Notes under the pieces: model-generated | What the model saw: only the letters and a program-made list of their open reading frames with translations | Database searches by the model: none | Told to the model about the DNA's origin: nothing | Assembly (NCBI GenBank): GCA_029781135.1 | Contig: JAKOXH010000015.1 | Location: 1 to 39,111, forward strand | DNA: 39,111 nt | Direction: 5' to 3' | DNA from: Planctomycetota bacterium | GTDB lineage: Bacteria > Planctomycetota > Planctomycetia > Pirellulales > Lacipirellulaceae | Program-made: the position numbers and the translations under genes | Part shown: positions 25,517 to 34,841 of the stretch, piece after piece | How the letters are laid out: the number at the start of each line of letters is the position of its first letter | Position numbering within the stretch: position 1 is the stretch's first letter

Positions 25517-27361
25517 TTACGAGTGCGCGTCCCCCAGCGTCGTCTGCATGGGCACATCCGCTTCTTTGCCAAGACCGTTGGATTGAAGAAAATGATTCAG
25601 CGTAAACAAGCACCACTGCCGATACCACGTCGTTAGCGGCACGGGCGACGTCCTCCGAATCTGCTCGAAAAGGTCGCCCCATTGAGCGCTCAGCCAGCGG
25701 TCGAACGGGAACGCAAACCCGCGCTTCGGCCGACCCGCAATCCAGCTGGGGATTTCCGGGACCGCATCAAGTAATAGTTGCTTTCCCTTGGCCAGCCGTA
25801 TATGTGCGGGGATAAATGAGATCGCATCCACCAGCCGCCGATCGACGAACGGCACCCGCAGCTCCAACCCCCACGCCATGCTCATCACGTCGCTATCCCG
25901 CAACAGCTGATTCCGCATATATCCGTTTAGCTCCAAGTGACAAACATCATCCAATTCGGTCGCCTGGTCCTGGTGATTTCCGGTAATCCACTCATTGCGG
26001 GCAAAATCATCCTGCCGCCCCAAATAGTAGTCCGCCAGCTCGCGCGCTTCGCTCGGCGTGAAAAATCCCCGCATCGCCCAATAGGCATCGATCATACGTC
26101 CCGGCGAACACAAATACGTGCCGAAACGCTGAGCCCGTGGGCTACGGCCAAACCGCTGCCCCGCCGTTCCCGCCATACGCCTCACCGGCCCCACATAGCC
26201 AAGCCACCGGTGCCAGCGCAGCATGTTTGGGATGAGCTGAAACGACCGATAGCCGCCAAACAACTCATCACCGCCGAGCCCCGACAGCACTACCCGCAGC
26301 CCAAGTTCATGCGCCACCTTGGACACACAAAACGTATTGAAACCATCGTTGCTCGGCTGATCACAACGCTCGAGGAACTCGCCAAGCAGACGCCGACCGT
26401 CCTCAGCGGATAACCGACAATCGTGATGCTCCGTGTGGAAATGGGCCGCCGTCTCCGCCGCCAAATCCCCTTCACTAAACTTCTCTTCGTCGAAGGAAAT
26501 GCAAACGGTTTTCAAGTTGTCGAACCCGTTCGTCCGCGCGAGCGCCACGATGGACGTCGAATCGATCCCGCCGCTCAAAAAGATGCCCACCGGCACATCA
26601 CTCACAAAGTGACGCCGCACCGAGTCGTCGAGCGCCGCGCGCGCCACCGCGACGGCATCTTCTGCGACATCGGGTTGCTCCGGAAATCGCAATTGCCAAT
26701 ATCGCTGTCGTCGTCCGCCGCCGTATTTCCACGTCAGCGCGTACCCCGGAGGTAGCACTTCGATTTCATCAATCAGTGTACGTGGCTCTTGCACAGACCC
26801 ATAGAGAAAATACTCTTGCAGCGCCAATCGGCACAGTGACGTGCTGCTCAAATCTGCTTGCAGCAAGGCCCGCACTTCCGAGGCAAATGCCAATGTGTCA
26901 CGATGCCTCCAGATATACAGCGGTTTGATGCCGAACGGCCCTCGCGCCAAAAAACAACGTCGCTCGCGGCGATCCCAAATTGCGAACGCGAACATGCCGT
27001 CGAACGCATTCACGCACGCTTCACCTTCGCGTTCGAATAGTTTGAGGATTACCTCCGTGTCACTCCGACTGCGGAACGTCACGCCGCGAGCTTCGAGATC
27101 GTTCCGCAAATCAAGAAAGTTGTAAATCTCGCCATTGAACACGATCGTATAGCGACCGTCTTCGGTCGACATCGGCTGATGACCGGCCGGACTTAAGTCG
27201 AGAATCGCCAGTCGACGATGGGCGAGCACGGCGCCATTTTCGAGATAAAGTCCCTCGTCATTCGGCCCCCGATGACGTAGCCGATCGTGCATCGCCTCGA
27301 CGCGCCGCCGCAGCTCCTCGGGCGACAAACTATCGGAGATGATTCCCGCGATCCCACACAT
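25517..27361 (-). CDS. asnB: Asparagine synthase-like glutamine amidotransferase
   Basis: A 614-residue enzyme starting MCGIAG, so Cys2 is the nucleophile of the glutaminase domain (class II). That domain shows HRGPNDEG, LAHRRLAILDLS and NGEIYNF. The synthetase domain has the pyrophosphate loop FLSGGIDSTSI (about residues 261-271) and SGLGGDELFGGY. In polysaccharide clusters such enzymes often amidate the carboxyl of a uronic acid, as WbpS does, rather than make asparagine; here it sits between sugar genes, so this role is likely but inferred. One oddity: the usual ARD-x-x-GxKPLY motif reads ARGPFGIKPLY, with Gly for Asp. Ten codons upstream of the ATG are in frame but would mask the N-terminal Cys. 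Confidence 0.9.
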   Translation of the reverse strand: MCGIAGIISDSLSPEELRRRVEAMHDRLRHRGPNDEGLYLENGAVLAHRRLAILDLSPAGHQPMSTEDGRYTIVFNGEIYNFLDLRNDLEARGVTFRSRSDTEVILKLFEREGEACVNAFDGMFAFAIWDRRERRCFLARGPFGIKPLYIWRHRDTLAFASEVRALLQADLSSTSLCRLALQEYFLYGSVQEPRTLIDEIEVLPPGYALTWKYGGGRRQRYWQLRFPEQPDVAEDAVAVARAALDDSVRRHFVSDVPVGIFLSGGIDSTSIVALARTNGFDNLKTVCISFDEEKFSEGDLAAETAAHFHTEHHDCRLSAEDGRRLLGEFLERCDQPSNDGFNTFCVSKVAHELGLRVVLSGLGGDELFGGYRSFQLIPNMLRWHRWLGYVGPVRRMAGTAGQRFGRSPRAQRFGTYLCSPGRMIDAYWAMRGFFTPSEARELADYYLGRQDDFARNEWITGNHQDQATELDDVCHLELNGYMRNQLLRDSDVMSMAWGLELRVPFVDRRLVDAISFIPAHIRLAKGKQLLLDAVPEIPSWIAGRPKRGFAFPFDRWLSAQWGDLFEQIRRTSPVPLTTWYRQWCLFTLNHFLQSNGLGKEADVPMQTTLGDAHS

Positions 27362-27659
27362 AGAGTGAAGTCGCCTTGGCGACCTGGACAACTAGTGCTT
27401 TGTCAAAGCTAGAAGTTCGGGTGCCACTGCTGGCTTGTCCAGCAGTGCGAGTGCCGACGAACGATTTGCGGCCGGAACTCGGCAATCAGCCGCGAACAGG
27501 GTACTAACCGAAAGCTGCACGCAAACCGAGACACTGCTAACTAGTTAGCAGTGGTGCCCCTCGCCGCTCGCTCCTCGTTGCTCGCCGCTCGCCGGGTGCC
27601 ACTGCTGCCTCGTCCAGCAGTGTGAACAACTTACGACGACGACATCCCCAATGAACCGT
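27362..27659. repeat. Cluster of REP-like stem-loops between gene groups
   Basis: This gap holds a GTGCCACTGCTGG-CCAGCAGTG unit at 27420-27448, a perfect 22-base palindrome at 27532-27553, CTCGCCGCTCG direct repeats at about 27559-27593, and another GTGCCACTGC-CAGCAGTG unit at 27594-27622. The units are related to the element at 1371-1444. The cluster separates the amidotransferase/acyltransferase pair from the upstream gene group and could act as a transcript boundary. Confidence 0.75.
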
Positions 27660-28784
27660 TCACTCACCACGACTCGTCAACCACTGTTCTTTGCGCTCAT
27701 CGTGTTCTTTGTGGTTAAGGCAAAGTCCCGCCAACTGCTCGTACAACGCCAGATACTGTTTCGCCACGGCCTCGAGCGAGAACCGTTCCCGATTCGTCCG
27801 GCCTTGCTCAATCAGCGATGTTCTGTACATCTCGTCCTCGACGACTCGCTCGATGCCCCGACGAATCGAACTCACGTCATACGGGTCCACCAGGCACGCG
27901 GCCCCGCCCGCGACCTCCGGCATCGACGAACAATTGCTCGTCACCACCGGCCGCTCCACCCACTGGGCCTCGATGATCGGCATGCCGAACCCTTCGTAGG
28001 TCGAGGCAAACGCAACGATATCCGCATCACAGTAGGCCCGATACATCGCCGCCTCACCAAGGTTTTCATCGGCGTCGTAGGAAATTCCCGAGTTGTCGAG
28101 CATTCGCAACAATTCGCGATCGAGGACACCAATAATTTTGAGATGGCAATTCAGGCCCTGGAGCGCTTCAATGAGTCGCGGTACGTTCTTGTTGGGTTTC
28201 GTGCCAATTTGCAGTATTTGTGGGCAGCCGCGGTTGAACTTTTTCGGGTAGGGTTGAAAAATCGGGGCCACGGCATCGGGAACAACCGTGATCCGCTCCG
28301 CCGGCACGCGCACATGCCGCAATAGCTGCCGCTTGGACTCTTGGGAAATCACCGTCACGACCGCCGAAGAGTGGGCCGGCAATTCATACCAAAAGGCGAG
28401 CAGGATCCATCGCCTGATCCCCGAAAACCTGTCAAGTGGGTAACAATCATGGATAGTGAGAATTGTGCGCGCCTTCTTCAGCCCGATGGCTAAATAATGG
28501 ATGTCCCCCGTAATGTGGTTCACATCGCCCTGGTTTCGGGCAGCCCAAATGATATTCGCCAGCCTCGGCCAGAACCCCTTGCTTTGATTGGGAACCGTTT
28601 GGGCATCTACATCGACGCCCTCTTTCTTCATCTCCTGCCGAATGCTGGCGAATAGCGATTCAATGCTGAATTGATCGATGAACGGGTTGCGCTGAAATTG
28701 GACAATCTTCACGTATGCGCCATGGTGACACTGCACTCCATCAACTTGCAGGAAAGATGAATGACTCGATTCAAAGCAGTTCAT
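27660..28784 (-). CDS. Family 4 glycosyltransferase
   Basis: A GT-B retaining glycosyltransferase of about 370 residues. Family similarity starts at VKIVQFQRNPFIDQFSIE, so translation may begin at GTG 28712. The ATG given here overlaps the end of the upstream gene by 14 bases, as expected for coupled translation. The donor domain has ILQIGTKPNKNVPRLIEAL and the STYEGFGMPIIEAQWVERPV motif with both conserved glutamates. It presumably adds a sugar of the repeat unit. It is the last gene of a tightly overlapping run that starts at the flippase side and ends at a repeat cluster. Confidence 0.85.
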   Translation of the reverse strand: MNCFESSHSSFLQVDGVQCHHGAYVKIVQFQRNPFIDQFSIESLFASIRQEMKKEGVDVDAQTVPNQSKGFWPRLANIIWAARNQGDVNHITGDIHYLAIGLKKARTILTIHDCYPLDRFSGIRRWILLAFWYELPAHSSAVVTVISQESKRQLLRHVRVPAERITVVPDAVAPIFQPYPKKFNRGCPQILQIGTKPNKNVPRLIEALQGLNCHLKIIGVLDRELLRMLDNSGISYDADENLGEAAMYRAYCDADIVAFASTYEGFGMPIIEAQWVERPVVTSNCSSMPEVAGGAACLVDPYDVSSIRRGIERVVEDEMYRTSLIEQGRTNRERFSLEAVAKQYLALYEQLAGLCLNHKEHDERKEQWLTSRGE

Positions 28785-29976
28785 CGGCCAAAAGCGCCTC
28801 TTCGAGAAACAACCCGTGAGCTCTTTTCTGAGCTTCCACGGCATATTCGCGCGAGGAACGCGAGAATCTATCCAGCCTTCCCCGGTCGCTGGCCAGAAGT
28901 TCAATTAGCCTGGTAAGTTCGGCCACATCACCGGTCGGATAGACATATCCATTGCTGCCAGGCCGCACATCATCATGGGGTCCGTAGCTGCCGCACGTGT
29001 TGCTCAGGATCACGGGCAGCCCCATATAAATTGCTTCGCTAATCGCGAGGGAATGGTGGTCATAATCAGAGCAATGAACGTAGGCGTCGGCGCTGGCATA
29101 GAACGTCGGCAAATTTTCGGGCAGCACAAAACCGGCGAATACCACGCCACTAGCATTAAGTCGTGATGCCAATCCCCTGAGCTGTGCCTCATCCGGGCCA
29201 CTTCCCAATACTAGTAGTCGAACCGCTCTGGCCGTCCGGGCCTGAGATACTGCCTTGATCGCATCAAACTGGCGCTTCAAGCTGGTCAATTTACCGACAA
29301 TTGCAAGCACAAAATCGTCGCCTGAAAACTGCAGACGAGACCGTTCCTCGCTACGCAATTCTTCGCGCCTGAGCCAAGCTGATGAAAGTGTTGCGATGTC
29401 AATTGGAAAATTCATTCGGGTCATTCTCTTTGCATCGATGCCGTGTCGTTCGTAATAGAACTCATTGGCATTCCCTACGGTAAGCACGCGATCAACTCGT
29501 TTGAAATATTGCCGTAAGAATAACGCTTTAATTGACCTTTTGATGCGCGATTCAGGATAGTGGACTTCACTATCCGAAATATAGTAGTAAAGAGCGTCTT
29601 CCTTTTCTGCGGTCCATTTCTTTGCGGCGCGCTGAAAAGCATGGCCATAACCATAGCCAATTACAACATTCGGCTGGTACGCATTCAACGCATCTACAAC
29701 CAGCCCAACATTGAAGTCCTTTTCAACTGGAACAGATTTAGAAGTAAGGAATTCGTGCGTAAATTGGTCTAAGTAGAGCTGCTTCCAAGCTATTGTTTTT
29801 CCAAAGCCCGCGTCATGATATGGCGTAATGCCAAGGCAACTCGCAAAGAACACTTTGAAATCGCATAGACCTGTTGCTGCGATGCTCGCATATTGTGGAC
29901 AGAAGTGTTGTATCGGATGAGATACAACCACTGCTACTCGCGGTTTACGATGAAGTTCCCTTTCCGCGATGGTCAT
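28771..29976 (-). CDS. Family 4 glycosyltransferase
   Basis: A GT-B glycosyltransferase of 401 residues. The N-terminal domain begins VAVVVSHPIQHFCPQYASIA, typical of a group acting in capsule and O-antigen synthesis. The donor domain shows LAIVGKLTSLKRQFDAI, LLVLGSGPDEAQL and SDYDHHSLAISEAIYMGLPV. The ATG overlaps the stop of the upstream FkbM gene as ATGA, which proves the original reading frame of that broken gene. The sugars involved cannot be told. The surrounding stretch is more AT-rich than the left half of the window. Confidence 0.88.
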   Translation of the reverse strand: MTIAERELHRKPRVAVVVSHPIQHFCPQYASIAATGLCDFKVFFASCLGITPYHDAGFGKTIAWKQLYLDQFTHEFLTSKSVPVEKDFNVGLVVDALNAYQPNVVIGYGYGHAFQRAAKKWTAEKEDALYYYISDSEVHYPESRIKRSIKALFLRQYFKRVDRVLTVGNANEFYYERHGIDAKRMTRMNFPIDIATLSSAWLRREELRSEERSRLQFSGDDFVLAIVGKLTSLKRQFDAIKAVSQARTARAVRLLVLGSGPDEAQLRGLASRLNASGVVFAGFVLPENLPTFYASADAYVHCSDYDHHSLAISEAIYMGLPVILSNTCGSYGPHDDVRPGSNGYVYPTGDVAELTRLIELLASDRGRLDRFSRSSREYAVEAQKRAHGLFLEEALLADELL

Positions 29977-30763
29977 TCCAATGCTCTAAACACGTAGACC
30001 GGACCATATTGGTCAATTTTGCGAAATCCAAGGTCCTCGATTAGCTCGGCAAGTTCTTCGACGGAATAACGCGTTCCCTGGAACGTACAGTCATGCAATT
30101 CGATGATAATTTGCTTTCAAGACCTGAGGGCACCGCTGTCTAGCTTCAAGAATTCCACCTCGGCTCCTTCAATATCGCACAGCAGCTGAAACGGCGCGGA
30201 GGGACTGATGTGGCCAAGTTCAATTGTACGTACTTTCACGCGCTCCTTGTCCGCACTCATCGCGTGTGGCATAAGCTGCGTGGTTCCTCCCAAATGATCG
30301 CCGGGTACTGCGAAGTCGACTTCATCTCCATGATAGCCAAGCGCGCCATGAATCACCTCGGACCGCAACGTTGGGCCATTGAGTTTGATATTGCGTTGCA
30401 AATTACCAATTAGTTTCGGATTCGCTTCCACGCAAATCAACTCGGTGCCCGGCACCAACAGCGTCGCAACGATACTACTGATCCCGCCAAGACTAGCCCC
30501 AAGCTCCACCGTTGCCACATCAGGTTTCAAATATTCTTGAACAAAGCGCCGCTCAGCGCTTTCGTACAGCCCCCACCACAATTGCGCCACCAAAGATGGC
30601 GAGATGTCGAGTCCCGATATATTAACACGCCCCCCCCGAATGGGACTGTGTCGTGATAGGCTCGCCGCAAGAGCCTGCCAAACCACGGGACCGTCAACAT
30701 CTTCACTAGAAAACGCTTGACTGAAGGAAAACCGCATTCCGCGTGTTGAGGCAAATGCTTCAT
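29973..30763 (-). pseudogene. FkbM-family methyltransferase gene with a frameshift and an in-frame TGA
   Basis: An S-adenosylmethionine-dependent methyltransferase related to FkbM, likely acting on a sugar hydroxyl. The start ATG overlaps the stop of the polymerase gene as TAATG and reads MKHLPQHAECGFPSVKR through YHDTVPF in one frame. At a run of eight G (30630-30637) the family similarity jumps to another frame (VNISGLDISPSL, LWWGLYESAERRFV, VATVELGASLGGIS, LLCDIEGAEVEFL). That frame meets TGA at 30117-30119 but continues as KQIIIELHDCTF and LIEDLGFRKIDQYGP to a TGA that overlaps the next start. One extra G and loss of the TGA would restore about 263 codons. The open part from 30737 to 30117 would give a 206-residue protein lacking the C-terminus. 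It is probably inactive unless recoded. Confidence 0.8.
30630..30637 (-). repeat. G8 homopolymer tract in the FkbM gene
   Basis: Eight consecutive G on the coding strand mark the place where the methyltransferase similarity changes frame. Such tracts slip easily during replication and could switch the gene on and off; a sequencing error is the main alternative. Confidence 0.6.
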
Positions 30764-32118
30764 TAGCATGGCGCTCGCTTTAAATTGCCGCCGTCGAAGG
30801 AAGTATCCCAATACTTCCCTCCTCCCCACCATGCGCCGGCCAAAATCCACCACAAGACCGAAATAGTAGTGATTTCCAGAAGAGGCAGCGGCAAATTGCC
30901 AATCACCAGCCATGTGCCAACTGCTAACCCTAGCCAACTTCGAAACGTTGAACGATTGAACTCCTTGAAAAACCCCAGCGCGAACCATCCGAATAGAAAC
31001 AGACCAAACAAGCCAGTTTCAAGAAGGATATTGCCATACCCACCCTCGGTTGCCAGCAATAAATCCCGGGGTAAATCGTTGGCCCAGCCGATGCGGACCA
31101 ATATCGGAAGCACTCCCATGGTGGCTGGGCCGTACCCAATTCCGACCCCGTTGGAATATTGTAATGCTCCCGAGAGCATGCCGCCAAAATATCCTCCACT
31201 ACCGACTCGCTCTAGGGCGGTGCGATCGAAAAATCGCGATTTCTGGACCCGGTCCACGGACGTTCGAATGAATTCCTCGTCCCATAGAAACAACGCCACT
31301 GGCACCAGGGCTATGAATAGCACCGCGGACCAAGCTCCCAGGCGACTGCGGAAATCCCTTCTCTGCAAAAGCGTTCCGGCACATAGCACTAAACTACCCC
31401 ATGCGATCCGACTCCCGGTCATGTACCCGCAATAGATGGTACTAACGATTCCCCCCATGCCAATCCAATAATTGCGCGCATTGGTCCGCTCCAGGCAGGT
31501 GGCGATACAGCAAATCATCAAACCAATGCACGCATTTCCAAAGACCGTCGGATACTGGAACGTGCCATTGACTCGAAATCGATCGCCTCCATAGCCAAAG
31601 GAAGCTGTTACGCCATCCAATTGAAGATTCAGCCAATGATTAGCACTTAATCTCGATTGCACTACGACACAACCAGCAAGCAGGACCACAAATATCGTGG
31701 CCCGGCGGCAAAACCCCAGAAACACCTGTTTGTCGCGGAAGAGATATGCGCTGAGGGCACAAGCAGGAACAAAAAGTAAGTTCACAAACAGCCCTAACAA
31801 CGCAACTATGGGATGAGCTGTAATAAAGACACAAGTAAGTATGGCTCCAAATATAATATAGGGCTGGCCGTTCGTCGGGAGGTAGCGCGCACGATAACAC
31901 GGCAACCGGAACGTGCAGGCATACAAGAGGGGAAAATAGACGAATTTGAATCCCTGAATGACTGAACTGTAGGAAGGGAAAGCGCGTCTCAAGAGGCTTT
32001 CGCAAAGCACGAAATAAAGCCCCGTTTCCAAGAAGAATAGGGCATTTCTTTTCAGTGTGCTATTGCCTACAGTTGCGGAAGACGCCATTGGTTCAACTGG
32101 TGGTACAGGCGACGGCAT
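30763..32118 (-). CDS. Wzy-like polysaccharide polymerase / O-antigen ligase family
   Basis: A membrane protein of about 450 residues with ten or more hydrophobic segments. The Wzy/O-antigen ligase domain is suggested by the large periplasmic loop and its surroundings: YMTGSRIAWGSLVL, SNGVGIGYGPATMG and EGGYGNILLETGLFGLFLFGW. It should polymerise lipid-linked repeat units on the outer face of the inner membrane, in concert with the flippase at 36.5-37.9 kb. Assignment as polymerase rather than ligase rests on this cluster context. ATG 32118 follows the previous gene by about 100 bases; the upstream frame to 32295 has no support. The stop overlaps the next start as TAATG. Confidence 0.82.
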   Translation of the reverse strand: MPSPVPPVEPMASSATVGNSTLKRNALFFLETGLYFVLCESLLRRAFPSYSSVIQGFKFVYFPLLYACTFRLPCYRARYLPTNGQPYIIFGAILTCVFITAHPIVALLGLFVNLLFVPACALSAYLFRDKQVFLGFCRRATIFVVLLAGCVVVQSRLSANHWLNLQLDGVTASFGYGGDRFRVNGTFQYPTVFGNACIGLMICCIATCLERTNARNYWIGMGGIVSTIYCGYMTGSRIAWGSLVLCAGTLLQRRDFRSRLGAWSAVLFIALVPVALFLWDEEFIRTSVDRVQKSRFFDRTALERVGSGGYFGGMLSGALQYSNGVGIGYGPATMGVLPILVRIGWANDLPRDLLLATEGGYGNILLETGLFGLFLFGWFALGFFKEFNRSTFRSWLGLAVGTWLVIGNLPLPLLEITTISVLWWILAGAWWGGGKYWDTSFDGGNLKRAPC

Positions 32119-32224
32119 GTTGACAAATGTGCTCGACGTCGTCGCTTGAAGCGACACATGGAATTCGTAATAAAAATTCCTCGTCCTCAACGAAAATATT
32201 GATATGGTCAGGCTATCAACTCGT

Positions 32225-33499
32225 TCACAATATCTGCATACGACTATCAAAAGCTGAATTGCGTGCCTGTTGTTCGCATAACATAGCCATCTCATTGTAG
32301 ATGGATGAGCAAATCGCGTCCCACGAGAATTCTTTCCAACGCTCCTCCATGTCGGATGTCCAAATGAAACGACGGCGGAGTTCTTGAAACTTGTCGCACC
32401 ACACTTGCGTATCAGATGTCGTCAGGTCGAATAAATTGGGAAATCGCTCGCTGGCCGCCCAATCCGGAAGAAATCCCACGACGGGCTTTTGAGCAGCTGC
32501 ATACTGAATAATCTTCAGAGGCACTGAGTTATAGAGAAATGGATCAGCACTACCATCTCGCAATATTGCGCCGGCATCGCTGAGGTTGTAATATGCGGCA
32601 GCAGTCGAAGGTGGCACCGGTCCGACCCATGTTACATTTTTGAAGCGGCTGCGCCTTAAATTGCCGACAATTACAAAATGGGCTTCCGGCATCACCTCCG
32701 CGGCCGCTATGAACAATCGGGAGGCAAACTCCAAGTCAAACCACACTTCTCCGCCGATGTAGCTAATAACGTATTTCCCATTCAAATTATCCTTTTCACG
32801 CAATGCCGCGATTTGTTGTCTTGAAGGCGCACGAATCTCGTCGAAGTCAGCTCCATTTGGGAGTGGAAGGAAGTTCACGGATTGTGGGAGGAACCGGTTA
32901 AAACTATTTCCGGCGGCCTCACTCACAATATAAGCATGCGCAACGTTTGAGAGATTCTGTGACAAGACCTGCAGGAAGTGACCTGGGAACTGCCGCTCGA
33001 TCTGCGGCCAACCGATGTCGTCCTGGATATCAGATAGGGACAAATGGTCGCCCGGTGCTAAAGGGAAATAATAAAAACCGTCGCCATAGAAGACAACATC
33101 TGGACGCAGCTTTTGAACGAGAGAATCGAGCACATGGCCGTTATACGCGTATTTCAATTTTGCCGCGAAAACGCGACCGACGATTCGGTGAATGAACGCA
33201 TCCAATAGCATTGTCGAGGACACGCGATAAAAGCCCTTGTCTGGATCGGGCTGCTCGATGCAAAAGCGTCGAAACAGCGTGCGTCCCACACAGCCCATCG
33301 AGTGCCAGCTTCGCGGTCGACGACCTTGCCATCCGGCGCTCCGTGGATCATGCCACGTCAAATAGTAAACGTCCGCGAAACGCGATAGGCCGCGTGCCAT
33401 ATATGCAGAGCGAGATATGGCGGGTTCGATACTATCCGCTGGAAGGAACAAGATTCTTAGTCGCTTCCGGGTGTTCGCGGGACTTGAGTTTGGATTCAT
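32225..33499 (-). CDS. Glycosyltransferase, GT4-like
   Basis: A 424-residue protein with the GT-B layout: an N-terminal domain starting RILFLPADSIEPAISRSAY and a donor-binding domain with YVISYIGGEVWFDLEF, HFVIVGNLRRSRFKNVTWVGPV and LYNSVPLKIIQYAAAQKPVV. The last motif has Lys in the P-L-K-I-x-Q-Y-x-A pattern of GT4 enzymes. It is more divergent than the other GT4 proteins here, so the sugar transferred is unknown. The ATG overlaps the stop of the epimerase gene by four bases (ATGA), so the two are translated from one mRNA. Confidence 0.8.
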   Translation of the reverse strand: MNPNSSPANTRKRLRILFLPADSIEPAISRSAYMARGLSRFADVYYLTWHDPRSAGWQGRRPRSWHSMGCVGRTLFRRFCIEQPDPDKGFYRVSSTMLLDAFIHRIVGRVFAAKLKYAYNGHVLDSLVQKLRPDVVFYGDGFYYFPLAPGDHLSLSDIQDDIGWPQIERQFPGHFLQVLSQNLSNVAHAYIVSEAAGNSFNRFLPQSVNFLPLPNGADFDEIRAPSRQQIAALREKDNLNGKYVISYIGGEVWFDLEFASRLFIAAAEVMPEAHFVIVGNLRRSRFKNVTWVGPVPPSTAAAYYNLSDAGAILRDGSADPFLYNSVPLKIIQYAAAQKPVVGFLPDWAASERFPNLFDLTTSDTQVWCDKFQELRRRFIWTSDMEERWKEFSWDAICSSIYNEMAMLCEQQARNSAFDSRMQIL

Positions 33500-34650
33500 A
33501 CTCCGTTTGCTACTCCATCGAAGAATCGTTCAATGGCCGCAACGATCCTTGCAGCAGCTTTTCCATCGCCGAATGGATTCACAGCTTCCGCCATTGCGCG
33601 ATAAGCCGCTTCATCGTCCAACAATCGAGACACCTCTCGGACGATCATGCTTGTATCTGTCCCAACAAGCTTCGCCGTGCCCGCTGCAATTCCCTCAGGC
33701 CGTTCTGTCGTGTCTCGCATTATCAACACCGGTTTTCCCAAACTCGGAGCTTCTTCCTGCACCCCGCCAGAGTCCGTCAATATCAAACGGCATTCGGACA
33801 ACAAGGCCACGAAATGCCTGTACGGTTGCGGCGCGATTAACCGGATGTTATCGATAGCGCTCAGACGCCTCTGCACGACTTCTCGGACGTTCGGATTGAG
33901 ATGCACGGGATAGATGAATAAATGACCGCTGTACAGTCGGGCAAGATCGATAATCGCATCGCAGATTTGATCAAATCCATTGCCGAAATTCTCTCGCCGG
34001 TGTCCCGTGATCAACACAAACGGCCGGCTGCCGAAATCTGCCCCAATCTGCCGCTGTAGGATGTTCTTGAGAGGCTTGTTCACCGAAGAATTCCGTTGAT
34101 GGGCTACCTCCATGAACAAGGCATCGACGACCGTGTTGCCGGTAACGACAATCTGCTTGTCCGGAATGTCTTCCTGCCGCAGATTATCGGCTGCCGATGA
34201 CGTGGGCGCGAAATGAAGCGCCGCCAGTCGTGAGACAAGTAGCCGATTTGCCTCTTCTGGGAATGGTGATCGTAGATTACGCGTTCGTAAACCTGCCTCC
34301 ACGTGTCCAAACGGAATCCGGCGATGGAAAGCTGCCAATGCGGCGGCAAGTACCGTCGACGTGTCACCTTGGGCCATCACCATATCGGGTTTTTCAGCCG
34401 ATAGAACTTTGTCGATTCCCTCAAGCAGTCTCGCCAGCAGCAGTGACAGGCCCTGATTTTCTTGCATCACAGCCAAGTTGTGATCGACACGAATTCCGAA
34501 AACGTCGATCACTTGGTCGATCAGTTCTCGGTGCTGTCCTGAATTGATGACAACCTGCTCATATCGTTTCGCACCTTGCAGCGCTGCTACGACTGGAGCC
34601 ATCTTGATGGCTTCGGGCCTAGTCCCAATTAAGAGCGCGATGCGCGGCAT
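33496..34650 (-). CDS. wecB: UDP-N-acetylglucosamine 2-epimerase (non-hydrolysing)
   Basis: The enzyme interconverts UDP-GlcNAc and UDP-ManNAc in the cytoplasm. Starting at MPRIALLIGTRPEAIKMAPV, it has VINSGQHRELID, MAQGDTSTVLAAALAAF, HVEAGLRTRNLRSPFPEEANR, TGHRRENFGNGF and LTDSGGVQEEAPSLGKPVL, all conserved positions of the WecB/MnaA family; its length of 384 residues is normal. With the dehydrogenase at 21.6-22.9 kb it would supply ManNAc or ManNAcA-type residues. The upstream 19 codons in frame are arginine/proline-rich and outside the family start. About 190 bases separate it from the upstream FkbM gene. Confidence 0.93.
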   Translation of the reverse strand: MPRIALLIGTRPEAIKMAPVVAALQGAKRYEQVVINSGQHRELIDQVIDVFGIRVDHNLAVMQENQGLSLLLARLLEGIDKVLSAEKPDMVMAQGDTSTVLAAALAAFHRRIPFGHVEAGLRTRNLRSPFPEEANRLLVSRLAALHFAPTSSAADNLRQEDIPDKQIVVTGNTVVDALFMEVAHQRNSSVNKPLKNILQRQIGADFGSRPFVLITGHRRENFGNGFDQICDAIIDLARLYSGHLFIYPVHLNPNVREVVQRRLSAIDNIRLIAPQPYRHFVALLSECRLILTDSGGVQEEAPSLGKPVLIMRDTTERPEGIAAGTAKLVGTDTSMIVREVSRLLDDEAAYRAMAEAVNPFGDGKAAARIVAAIERFFDGVANGV

Positions 34651-34841
34651 AGTGCATGAACTTCGACGATACCCCGGTGGATGTCGCGGCCGCGATCTAA
34701 ACGCCACGGCCGGTTACGGTCTTTCCTCACGCCCGATCAACGAGCACGCTGCGTTCGACCCGCTTACTACCGCTACGGAGCGAACGCATCAATCTGCGGA
34801 CTGGAAGGCGTGAATTCCCGTTGCTGTGGCGGAGCCCGGCG

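Noticed and set aside
30770..30988. Upstream extension of the FkbM start frame
   Set aside because: It overlaps the polymerase gene in another frame; the TAATG overlap gives a better start at 30763.
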